Source: JAENWD01 sp963796915
Lineage (GTDB): Bacteria > Acidobacteriota > Vicinamibacteria > Vicinamibacterales > JAENWD01
Direction: 5' to 3'
Assembly: GCA_963796915.1 (NCBI GenBank)
Contig: CAWCNI010000004.1
Span: forward strand, 248,001 to 312,000
Length of the DNA: 64,000 nt
Shown: piece after piece, positions 27,381 through 35,199 of the stretch
How the letters are laid out: every line of letters starts with the position of its first letter
Numbering within the stretch: the stretch's first letter is position 1
Made by a program: the position numbers and the translations under genes
Notes under the pieces: generated by a model
Seen by the model: the letters and a program-made list of their open reading frames with translations, nothing else
What the model was told of the DNA's origin: nothing
Database searches by the model: none

Positions 27381-28145
27381 TCAGTCGGGAATGGGACGGA
27401 TCCAGATATTGCGGAACCGCAGTGGGTTGTGATGGTCCTGCAGAGACAGCGGCATCTTATCGGGATGGGCTTCGTAGTAGGGCGGCTTGTCGTGGAACGT
27501 GACGCCCATCACCTCGACGTGATCCTGGACGAGGACGCCGTTGTGGAACACCGTGAAGGTCGCGCGGGAGAGGAGTTTTCCGTCGCCATCGAACGTCGGC
27601 CGATGGAACACCACGTCATAGGTCTGCCATTCGCCGGGCTTGCGGCTGGCGTTGACGAGGGGCGCGTGCTGCTTGTAAATCGCGGCGGCCTGGCCGTGGT
27701 AGTAGGTCTTGTTCTGATACGAGTCCAGGATCTGCAGCTCGTACGTGTTCATGAGGAACACGCCGCTGTTGCCGCGCTCCTGGCCTTCGCCTTTCACTTC
27801 GGCGGGCGTCGCGAACTCGAGATGCAGCTGGCAGCTGCCGAATCCCTGCTTGGTCTGGATGCCTCCCGAGCCCGGCTTCACTGTGACGATCCCGTCAGCC
27901 ACCACCCACGGCGCTGGCGCCGTCGGTGCAGTTTGGCTGGCCCACTGAGACAGGTCCTTGCCGTCGAACAGGACCACCGCGTCGGATGGCGGCGCGCCCG
28001 GCGTGAGCCCGGCGGTGATAATCGGGGGCTCCTTCGATGGGTCCGGCATCTGGCCGGGAACGCGTTCCTGTGCCGCCGCCAGCGAAGTGACGGGCGGCGA
28101 GAGAAGGGCGGCAACGAGCCACATCCAGTTCCACACTCGACGCAT
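27381..28145 (-). CDS. DUF1080 (3-keto-disaccharide hydrolase-type) secreted protein
   Basis: The 254-residue protein has a signal peptide (MRRVWNWMWLVAALLSPPVTSLAAA) and a concanavalin-like beta-sandwich with the family blocks AVVLFDGKDLSQWAS, GSCQLHLEFATPAEVKGEGQ, GNSGVFLMNTYELQILDSY and LSLQDHHNPLRFRNIWIR. DUF1080 proteins include 3-keto-glycoside hydrolases. It is first in the minus-strand sugar-transport operon, 36 bases before the ATPase start, which suggests the imported sugar is released or processed by it outside the cell or in the periplasm. Confidence 0.88.
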   Translation of the reverse strand: MRRVWNWMWLVAALLSPPVTSLAAAQERVPGQMPDPSKEPPIITAGLTPGAPPSDAVVLFDGKDLSQWASQTAPTAPAPWVVADGIVTVKPGSGGIQTKQGFGSCQLHLEFATPAEVKGEGQERGNSGVFLMNTYELQILDSYQNKTYYHGQAAAIYKQHAPLVNASRKPGEWQTYDVVFHRPTFDGDGKLLSRATFTVFHNGVLVQDHVEVMGVTFHDKPPYYEAHPDKMPLSLQDHHNPLRFRNIWIRPIPD

Positions 28146-28165
28146 GGGTCACGCTCCGGGAGGGG

Positions 28166-28171
28166 ATTATA
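28166..28171 (-). promoter_or_regulatory. Putative -10 box of the DUF1080/sugar ABC operon
   Basis: A perfect TATAAT on the minus strand ends 20 bases before the ATG at 28145. A second perfect TATAAT on the plus strand at 28184-28189 serves the divergent receptor, with 12 bases between the two boxes, so the two promoters nearly abut and may be co-regulated. Confidence 0.55.
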
Positions 28172-28183
28172 GAACCAGCGGCC

Positions 28184-28189
28184 TATAAT
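28184..28189 (+). promoter_or_regulatory. Putative -10 box of the TonB receptor gene
   Basis: TATAAT on the plus strand ends 17 bases before GTG 28207. It ends only 2 bases before the possible TTG start at 28192, which would lie upstream of the expected transcription start, so the GTG is preferred. Confidence 0.55.
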
Positions 28190-28206
28190 CGTTGAGGATC
28201 CCTTCG

Positions 28207-31200
28207 GTGTTTCCGCGCCAGTTCTTCGTTCTCGTCCTGTTTGCGGCGCTCCTGACTTCGGCTGCAGCCGCGGCCCAGCCTGCGTCCGCTACGCTTCTCC
28301 TGACAGTCGCCGACAGCTCGGGCGGACGGGTGGGCGGCGCGTCGCTCGCCATCGTCCAGCAGTCCACCGGCATGCTCCGAACTGCCACATCGTCAGCGGA
28401 CGGCACCGCCGCGGTGCCGCTGCTGCCGGCAGGCGACTACACCGTGACGGCACGCCTCGCAGGGTTCCGTGTGGCGCGCCTCGAGCATCTGCATCTCGAA
28501 GCGGGCGCAACGCGGACGCTTGCCGTGACGCTGCAGCCCGGCAGCATCGAGCAGACAGTCACCGTCTCAGCTGGCGCCGCCGAGGTGCCCGCTGGCGCTG
28601 GCGCTGTCGGCGAAGTCTTCGACGGCCAGGTCCTGACGATGACGCCGGTCGCGAGCCGGGATCTTGGCGAGTACGCCTGGCAGGCCGCTGGCGCCGCTCC
28701 GCCGGCGCCGGGCTCGCGCCTGTCTGGCGAAGGGGGGACGCCGCTCAACGCCGCGGGAGCGCGCGAAGCGTCGAACAACTTCCTGCTCGACGGCGTGGAC
28801 AACAACGATCTTTATCTGAATCGCGTGCTCGTCACGCCCAGCGTCGACGCGGTGCAGGAGTTCACGCTGCTCACCAGTACGTACGACGCGCAGTTCGGCC
28901 GCAACTCCGGCGCGCAGGTCAACGTCGTGTCGAAGTCCGGGAGCACGTCGCTGCGAGGCTCGGTGTTCGGCTACCTGCGCGACAGCGCCCTTGCCGCGCA
29001 CGGTCCGCTCGACCCGGACGACGAGCCAGCTCCGTACCGGCAACGCGGCGAAGCAGGCGGCACGCTCGGCGGGCCGCTGGCGCGCGCCTCACATTTCTTC
29101 TTCCTCAGCCTCGACGGCATCCGCGATAGGTCCGCGAGCACACGGCTGGCTCGCGTGCCGACGGCCGCTGAGCGCTCGGGCGACTTCTCGGGCGACGGCG
29201 CTCCCGTCATCGATCCGCTGACGGGGCAGCCGTTCCCGGAGAACCGGATTCCGGCGGCCCGATTCGATCCGACAGGCCTCGCCATCGCCGCGTTGTACCC
29301 GCATGAGAATCGGCCGGGCGACACGGGCAACTTTGCGTCTGCGCCGCAATCGCCAGTCGACACGTGGCAGCTCACGGCGCGCACCGACCATCACTTCGCC
29401 GCCGACCGCACGGTGTTCGTCCGTTACAGCGGCGCGCACGACGACGACGACGCGGCGTTTCCGACCTCGACGCGAAACTTGCCGGGTTTCGGCACACGAA
29501 CGATCGACGGCACCCACAACGTGGCCGTCGGATTCACGCGCGCCTTCGGCGCCCACGTCTTCAACGACCTGCGGGTCGGCTGGAATCGGCTGAGTCACGA
29601 CGTCGCCGGAGACAACGCGTCGGTCAACGGCTTCGACAGCCTGGGCATGACGGGTCCTTCGCTCGGCGCCGCGGATCTCGGGTTCCCCGCCTTCAGTGTC
29701 ACCGGCGACGACAGCGTCGGCGACGACGTCTCGCTGCCGGTTGTGCGCGATACGCAGACGATTCACGTCGCTGACACTGCCAGCGTCGAGCGGGGACGCC
29801 ATCTGTTCAAGATCGGCGGGGAGCTCCGGCACTATCGATCCGACGGCTTCAACCACCAGTTCGCCCGCGGCCAGCTGAACTTCGAGGGCGCCTACACGGG
29901 CAACGCTGTCGCCGACCTGCTGCTCGGCCTGCCCACGGTGACGCTGCTCGCGGTGAATGACAACGCCCAGGCGCTGCGGACGACGTCGATGGACCTGTTC
30001 GCGCAGGACGACTGGCGTGTCACCGATCGGCTGACAGTGAACGCCGGGCTCCGCTACGAGCTCAACACGGCGCCCGTTGACGCCGACGACAGGATGTCGG
30101 TGTTCGATCCAGTCTCGGCGACGGTGAAGCCCGTCGGCGTCGATGGAGTGCCGCGTGCGGGCACCACGACCGATCATCTGAATCTCGCGCCTCGCGTCGG
30201 CGCGAGCTGGGCCCTGCGGGACGACGGACACCTGCTGCTGCGCGGCGGGTATGGCCTCTACTTCGACAGCGGCACGCTGATCGAGAACTCGGCGCTCTAT
30301 TTCAACCCACCGTATTTCACGCTGGCTGTCTATGTGCCCGGTGCGGTGCCGCCGACCGCAGCCAATCCCTTTCCGTCAGCCGGCGGCATCGTGCCGCCGG
30401 CCTCGGTGAATTCCCTGGCGCCGCAGTTCGCCACGGTGTACTCACACCAGGGCAGCCTCGGGCTCGAAGGGCAGCGGGGACTGACCACGCTCAGCGTGCG
30501 GTGGGTGGGATCGCATGGCGTCAACCTGACGCGCAAGCGGAACCTGAATCAGCCGCCGCCGGGCCCTGGTCCCGTCGACGCCCGCCGCCCGATTGCGGGC
30601 TACGGCGACGTCCTCTGGATCGAGCCGGAGGCATCGTCGAACTACAACGCCCTCGAAGTGCGCGCGGAGCGATCGACGCGGCGCGGGTTGTGGCTGCGGG
30701 CCGCGTGGACGTGGGGCCACGCGATCGACGACCAGTCGGCGTTTCTGGCGAGCGACGGCAACGACAACACGCCGCAGGACAGCCGCCATCCAGAACTGGA
30801 ACGCGCGTCGTCGGACTACGACGTGCGGCATCGCCTGGCGGCGGCGGCGATCTGGCAGATTCCGTCGGGGTCCGCCGGCGCGTGGGCACGCGGCTGGCAG
30901 GTGAGCGCCCTGCTCAGCGCCCAGACCGGCCGTCCATTCACGCCGCGCGTCAGCACTGACAACAGCAACACCGGCAATCTCGGCGGGCAGTTTGGATACG
31001 ACCGTCCCGACGTGGTGCCCGTCGGCACCGCGGGCGCCGTCGTCTACGACGGACGTGGCTTTCTGACAGCGCCGCCATTCACCTTCGGCGACGCGGGCCG
31101 GAACATCGCGACGGGTCCGGCGTTTGCCAGTCTCGACACTGCGGTCGTGAAGAGCCTGGCGCTGGGCGGGACACGCAGGCTCGAGCTGAGGGCCGAGATC

Positions 31201-31326
31201 TACAACCTGCTCAACCGCGCCAACCTGGGCCTGCCAGAGAGCTTCGTCGATCGTCCGACCTTCGGGCAGAGCCTGTCAGCGGCGCCAGGCCGTTTTTCGC
31301 AGCTGGCCGCGCGAGTCACGTTCTAG
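28207..31326 (+). CDS. Oar-like TonB-dependent receptor with carboxypeptidase-regulatory domain
   Basis: The product of about 1039 residues starts at GTG 28207, giving a signal peptide (FFVLVLFAALLTSAAAAAQ). The N-terminal CarboxypepD_reg-like beta domain is clear (GGRVGGASLAIVQQSTG, LPAGDYTVTARLAGF). The plug has NNFLLDGVDNNDLYLN and EFTLLTSTYDAQFGRNSGAQVNVVSKSG. A large barrel follows, ending in FSQLAARVTF with the terminal Phe typical of outer-membrane barrels. Such receptors take up large or complexed ligands with TonB energy and are strongly expanded in Acidobacteria. Being divergent from the DUF1080/sugar ABC operon, with abutting promoters, suggests it imports the same glycan or sugar. 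Confidence 0.92.
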   Translation: MFPRQFFVLVLFAALLTSAAAAAQPASATLLLTVADSSGGRVGGASLAIVQQSTGMLRTATSSADGTAAVPLLPAGDYTVTARLAGFRVARLEHLHLEAGATRTLAVTLQPGSIEQTVTVSAGAAEVPAGAGAVGEVFDGQVLTMTPVASRDLGEYAWQAAGAAPPAPGSRLSGEGGTPLNAAGAREASNNFLLDGVDNNDLYLNRVLVTPSVDAVQEFTLLTSTYDAQFGRNSGAQVNVVSKSGSTSLRGSVFGYLRDSALAAHGPLDPDDEPAPYRQRGEAGGTLGGPLARASHFFFLSLDGIRDRSASTRLARVPTAAERSGDFSGDGAPVIDPLTGQPFPENRIPAARFDPTGLAIAALYPHENRPGDTGNFASAPQSPVDTWQLTARTDHHFAADRTVFVRYSGAHDDDDAAFPTSTRNLPGFGTRTIDGTHNVAVGFTRAFGAHVFNDLRVGWNRLSHDVAGDNASVNGFDSLGMTGPSLGAADLGFPAFSVTGDDSVGDDVSLPVVRDTQTIHVADTASVERGRHLFKIGGELRHYRSDGFNHQFARGQLNFEGAYTGNAVADLLLGLPTVTLLAVNDNAQALRTTSMDLFAQDDWRVTDRLTVNAGLRYELNTAPVDADDRMSVFDPVSATVKPVGVDGVPRAGTTTDHLNLAPRVGASWALRDDGHLLLRGGYGLYFDSGTLIENSALYFNPPYFTLAVYVPGAVPPTAANPFPSAGGIVPPASVNSLAPQFATVYSHQGSLGLEGQRGLTTLSVRWVGSHGVNLTRKRNLNQPPPGPGPVDARRPIAGYGDVLWIEPEASSNYNALEVRAERSTRRGLWLRAAWTWGHAIDDQSAFLASDGNDNTPQDSRHPELERASSDYDVRHRLAAAAIWQIPSGSAGAWARGWQVSALLSAQTGRPFTPRVSTDNSNTGNLGGQFGYDRPDVVPVGTAGAVVYDGRGFLTAPPFTFGDAGRNIATGPAFASLDTAVVKSLALGGTRRLELRAEIYNLLNRANLGLPESFVDRPTFGQSLSAAPGRFSQLAARVTF

Positions 31327-31360
31327 CCGCGTTGATATAGACTCCTTCGGGGAGCGACGC

Positions 31361-31714
31361 ATGGCCGTCTGGCGGGACTCGATTCGGGCGATGCTGGCCG
31401 AGCGCGGCATGACGCGACAGGAACTGGCGCGGCTGTCCGGCATCAGCCGCAGCACCGTGCTTCACGTCCTCAAGGGCGGCCATTGCAGCACCGAGACCCT
31501 CGAGCGGATTTCCCGAGCTCTTGAAGTGGACCTCTCCGACCTGTTCACCATGCCGATGGACCCGGGCGTCCGGCGCGACAGGATGATCGCGGCGGTGTTG
31601 CGGGAGCTGTCCGACGCCGTATCCACCGCAGTCATGGCGGACCTGCAGCATCGCCGGCGTCGTCAGCTCGGCTCGCCTCGTCGCAGCGACCGCCGGTTGC
31701 CTTTTGCCGAGTGA
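31361..31714 (+). CDS. XRE-type helix-turn-helix regulator
   Basis: The 117-residue protein has a Cro/C1-type HTH over residues 5-60: MLAERGMTRQELARLSGISRSTVLHVLKGG, then TLERISRALEVDLSDLF. The C-terminal half has no recognised domain and ends in an Arg-rich tail. A TATAGA-like hexamer and a GGGAG site precede the start. It is followed after 15 bases by the GH18-NodB-GT2 gene, so it may regulate that gene; the target is inference. Confidence 0.85.
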   Translation: MAVWRDSIRAMLAERGMTRQELARLSGISRSTVLHVLKGGHCSTETLERISRALEVDLSDLFTMPMDPGVRRDRMIAAVLRELSDAVSTAVMADLQHRRRRQLGSPRRSDRRLPFAE

Positions 31715-31729
31715 TCGGCTGACGCCGAG

Positions 31730-34700
31730 ATGACGGCGCCTGTCTTCTACGATCCTCACCAGCGGCGATGGTGGTGGTTTACGCGCCTGTGGCGCGCGAT
31801 CGCGCTCATCGCGTCGCTGGCCCTCATCGCGGTGGTCGCCACGATTCTCGTGAACCCCGCGCTGCCCGGCCTGGGCCTGCCGCCCGTCGCGCCCCTCCCG
31901 CAGCATCGCCTGCTGCCTCCGCGCCCCGAGAGTCCGCCCAAGCTCGGAGAGCGGAAGCTGGAAGCCTCCAAGCGCGCGCTGCGTGCCGAGCGCGAGCGTC
32001 AGCGCCTGAGCAAGCCCGGGCCGGTGCCTCCGCCGACGCCACACCCGACTGACCTGTACGCGTTCTTCGTGAACTGGGACGACACCAGCTTCACCTCGCT
32101 CAAGCAGAACATCGGGCGCATCGACATCCTCGTGCCCGAGTGGCTGCACCTGGCCGACGAGACAGGGCGCCTCATCGAGAACAACCCGCCGCGGCGCCAG
32201 GTGGTCCTCGACTTCGTCAAGCAGCGGCGCCCGGACCTGCGGATCCTGCCGCTCATCAACAATTTCAATCCCGATACGCTCGACTGGCAGTCCGCGCGCC
32301 TCGGCGCGATGCTGGCCAGCCCGGTTGCGCGCGCGGCGACCATCAGCGGCATCACCGCCTTCGTCGAGCAGCACAACTTCCGCGGCGTGAACGTGGACTT
32401 CGAAGCGGTGCCGAAAGGGCGCCAGCCGATGCTCGTGCAGTTCATGTGCGAGTTGAAGGCCGCCTTTGCGCCGCGCGGATGGACGCTGTCGGAATCGGTG
32501 CCGCTCGACGACCCGGCATTCGACTATCGCGCGCTCGGCCGCTGCACGGATCGCCTCGTGCTCATGGCCTACGACGAACACGCCGGCGAATCCGACGCCG
32601 GCCCGGTGGCCTCGCAGTATTGGTTCACCGAAGGCGTCGCGCGCCGCATCGGCGATGTGCCGGCGGGGCACCTGGTGGTCGCCGTCGGCAACTACGGCTA
32701 CGACTGGATCGAGGGCCAGCAGGGCCACGGCAACCAGCTGTCGTTCCAGGAGGCCATGCGCGAGGCGCTCGAATCGGAGGGCCGCGCGGTGCTCGACGAG
32801 GACAGCCTGAACCCGACCTTCGACTACGCGGACGAGCACCAGAAGGTCCATCACGTCTGGTTTCTCGACGGCGTCACGGCATTCAACCAGGTCCGCGACG
32901 TGGCGGCACGCGGCGTGGCCGGCGTGGCGCTGTGGCGCCTCGGGTCAGAGGACCCTTCCGTCTGGTCGGTGTTCGAGCGGCGCGCGAGCCTCGATGCGGC
33001 TGCGGCCGTTGCGCTCGAGCCCCTGAAGTACGGCTACGACCTCGACTACGAAGGCGAGGGCGAAGTGCTCCAGGTCACCGCCACGCCGAAAGAGGGCGCC
33101 CGCACCGTCAACTACGATCAGTCGCGCGGCCTGGTCACTGCCGAGCACTTCGACTCGTACCCCTCGGCCTACGTGATCGAGCGCCGCGGCCGCGGCGTCG
33201 GCAAGCAGATCGTCCTGACGTTCGACGATGGTCCGGATCCGAAATTCACGCCGCGCATCCTCGACATCCTCAAGGACCGCGGCGTCAAGGCCGTCTTCTT
33301 CGTCATCGGCCTCAACGCCGACCTGCACCCCGGCATCCTCGAACGGATGCTCGCGGAGGGGCACGAGATCGGCAACCACAGCTTCACGCATCCCGACTCG
33401 TCGAACATCTCGAAGCAGCAGTTCCGCCTGGAGCTGAACGCGACAGAACGCCTGTTCGAAGCCAGGCTCGGCCGCCGCTCGCTGCTGTTCCGGCCGCCGT
33501 ATGCGGAAGACGTCGAACCGGAAACGCCCGATCAGGTCGAGCCGCTGGTCCTCACCAGCTCGCGCGGCTATTACACGATCGGCATCGGCGTCGATCCGGG
33601 CGACTGGCGCACGCCAGGCGTGGATCAGATCGTCGAGAGCACGATCGACCTGGCGCAGAACGGCGCCGGCCACGTCGTGCTGCTCCACGACAGCGGCGGC
33701 GACCGCACCCAGACGATCGCCGCGCTCCCGCGGATCATCGACGGCCTGCGCAGCCAGGGCTTCACGCTGGTCCCGATCTCGAAACTCCTCGGCGTCAGCC
33801 GCGACGTCGTCATGCCCCCGGTGCCGGAGGGGGAACGGGCCTCGCTGTTGATCGTGGACGCCGGCTTTCTCGCATTCAGCGCCTTCAACGGCTTCCTCCA
33901 GATACTGTTCATCATCGGTCTCGTGCTCGGCTGCCTGCGGCTGGTGGTGCTGGCGACGCTGGCCATCGGCCAGCGCCTGTGGCAGCGGGCGCCCTCGACC
34001 GAACCGCACCTCCGCGTGGCGGTGATCGTGCCGGCCTTCAACGAGGCCAAGGTCATCGACCGCACGATTACCTCGCTGCTCGAGTCCGATGGCGAGCCGT
34101 TCGAGATCATCGTGGTGGACGACGGCTCGTCGGATGGGACCTTCGCGAAGGTCAAGGAACTGTTCGGTTCCGAGCCGCGGGTTCGGGCGTTCACGCGGCC
34201 GAACGGCGGCAAGGCCGCCGCGCTCAACTTCGGTCTCCGCCAGACCGACGCGGACATCATCGTCGCCCTCGACGCCGACACGCTGTTCGAGCGCCAGACG
34301 GTGAGCACCCTGCTGTCGCATTTCGCCGATCCGCGCATCGCCGCCGTGGCCGGCAACGCGAAGGTCGGCAACCGCCTGAACCTCCTGACGCGCTGGCAGG
34401 CACTCGAATACATCACCAGCCAGAACCTGGATCGCCGCGCGTTCGATCTGCTCAACTGCATCACCGTCGTGCCCGGCGCGGTGGGCGCCTGGCGGCGCGA
34501 CCTGGTCATCAAGGCAGGAGGGCTGTCGCACGACACGCTGGCGGAGGACGCCGACCTGACGCTCAGCATCCTGCGCATGGGCTATCACGTGGCGTACGAG
34601 GATCGCGCCAACGCGTGGACCGAGGCGCCCGACACCACGTCGGCCCTGCTGAAGCAGCGCTTCCGCTGGATGTACGGGACGCTGCAGGCCGCCTGGAAGC

Positions 34701-35128
34701 AGCGCGATGCGATCTTCCGTCCGAAGTACGGCAGCCTCGGCATGGTGGCCCTGCCCAACCTGCTGCTGTTCCAGGTGATCTTCCCCCTGGTGTCGCCGGT
34801 CATGGACCTGGAACTGGTGGTGTCGGGAGTGGCCGCGCTGGTGCAGTCGCTCCAGCACCCGGCGGAGTTCTCCGCCGACACGTTCTCCCGCACACTGTTC
34901 TATTACGCGGTCTTCATTGCCGTCGACGGACTTGCCGCGGTGCTGGGCTTCCTGCTCGAGCGCAAGGAAGACTGGTCGCTGCTGGTGTGGCTGCCGCTAC
35001 AGCGCTTCTGGTATCGGCAGTTGATGTACTACGTGGCCGTGAAGTCGACGCTGACCGCGATTCGAGGGTCCGCCGTCGGGTGGGGCAAGCTCGAACGCAA
35101 GGCGACAGTCGTCGGCGGAACGGGTTAG
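31730..35128 (+). CDS. Three-domain glycan enzyme: GH18-like, NodB polysaccharide deacetylase, GT2 glycosyltransferase
   Basis: One frame of 1132 residues. A membrane segment (about residues 22-42) is followed by a proline/charged linker and a GH18-like barrel (to about 430) with the motif FRGVNVDFEAVP in place of the catalytic DxxDxDxE. A NodB deacetylase lies at about 490-680 with VLTFDDGPDPKF, HEIGNHSFTHPD and LLFRPPY. A second membrane segment is followed by a processive GT2 from about 760: VIVPAFNEAKVIDRT, VVDDGSSDGT, LDADT, EDADLT and QRFRW, then two or more C-terminal helices. The GT2 resembles PgaC/IcaA N-acetylglucosaminyltransferases. One protein could therefore make, deacetylate and trim a poly-GlcNAc-like exopolysaccharide across the inner membrane. 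Direct substrate evidence is absent. Confidence 0.88.
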   Translation: MTAPVFYDPHQRRWWWFTRLWRAIALIASLALIAVVATILVNPALPGLGLPPVAPLPQHRLLPPRPESPPKLGERKLEASKRALRAERERQRLSKPGPVPPPTPHPTDLYAFFVNWDDTSFTSLKQNIGRIDILVPEWLHLADETGRLIENNPPRRQVVLDFVKQRRPDLRILPLINNFNPDTLDWQSARLGAMLASPVARAATISGITAFVEQHNFRGVNVDFEAVPKGRQPMLVQFMCELKAAFAPRGWTLSESVPLDDPAFDYRALGRCTDRLVLMAYDEHAGESDAGPVASQYWFTEGVARRIGDVPAGHLVVAVGNYGYDWIEGQQGHGNQLSFQEAMREALESEGRAVLDEDSLNPTFDYADEHQKVHHVWFLDGVTAFNQVRDVAARGVAGVALWRLGSEDPSVWSVFERRASLDAAAAVALEPLKYGYDLDYEGEGEVLQVTATPKEGARTVNYDQSRGLVTAEHFDSYPSAYVIERRGRGVGKQIVLTFDDGPDPKFTPRILDILKDRGVKAVFFVIGLNADLHPGILERMLAEGHEIGNHSFTHPDSSNISKQQFRLELNATERLFEARLGRRSLLFRPPYAEDVEPETPDQVEPLVLTSSRGYYTIGIGVDPGDWRTPGVDQIVESTIDLAQNGAGHVVLLHDSGGDRTQTIAALPRIIDGLRSQGFTLVPISKLLGVSRDVVMPPVPEGERASLLIVDAGFLAFSAFNGFLQILFIIGLVLGCLRLVVLATLAIGQRLWQRAPSTEPHLRVAVIVPAFNEAKVIDRTITSLLESDGEPFEIIVVDDGSSDGTFAKVKELFGSEPRVRAFTRPNGGKAAALNFGLRQTDADIIVALDADTLFERQTVSTLLSHFADPRIAAVAGNAKVGNRLNLLTRWQALEYITSQNLDRRAFDLLNCITVVPGAVGAWRRDLVIKAGGLSHDTLAEDADLTLSILRMGYHVAYEDRANAWTEAPDTTSALLKQRFRWMYGTLQAAWKQRDAIFRPKYGSLGMVALPNLLLFQVIFPLVSPVMDLELVVSGVAALVQSLQHPAEFSADTFSRTLFYYAVFIAVDGLAAVLGFLLERKEDWSLLVWLPLQRFWYRQLMYYVAVKSTLTAIRGSAVGWGKLERKATVVGGTG

Positions 35129-35137
35129 CGAACCGGT

Positions 35138-35181
35138 AGCAGGCAGCACGCAGCACGCAGCAGGCAGCAGCGCAGCCAGCC
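35138..35181 (+). repeat. GCAGC-rich tandem spacer sequence
   Basis: The spacer between two convergent genes holds overlapping copies of AGCAGGCAGCACGC and CAGCACGCAGCAGGCAGC. The first 14 bases (35138-35151) match the reverse complement of 16074-16087 exactly. No function is evident. Confidence 0.45.
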
Positions 35182-35199
35182 GCCAGCTACCCGTCTGTT

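Noticed and set aside
26046..28172. Long plus-strand open frame opposite the sugar ABC ATPase and DUF1080 genes
   Set aside because: The ATPase and DUF1080 motifs are clear on the minus strand; the plus-strand product has no recognisable domain.
32140..35139. Very long plus-strand frame overlapping the three-domain glycan enzyme
   Set aside because: It is Arg-rich without motifs, while the other plus-strand frame has GH18, NodB and GT2 signatures throughout.
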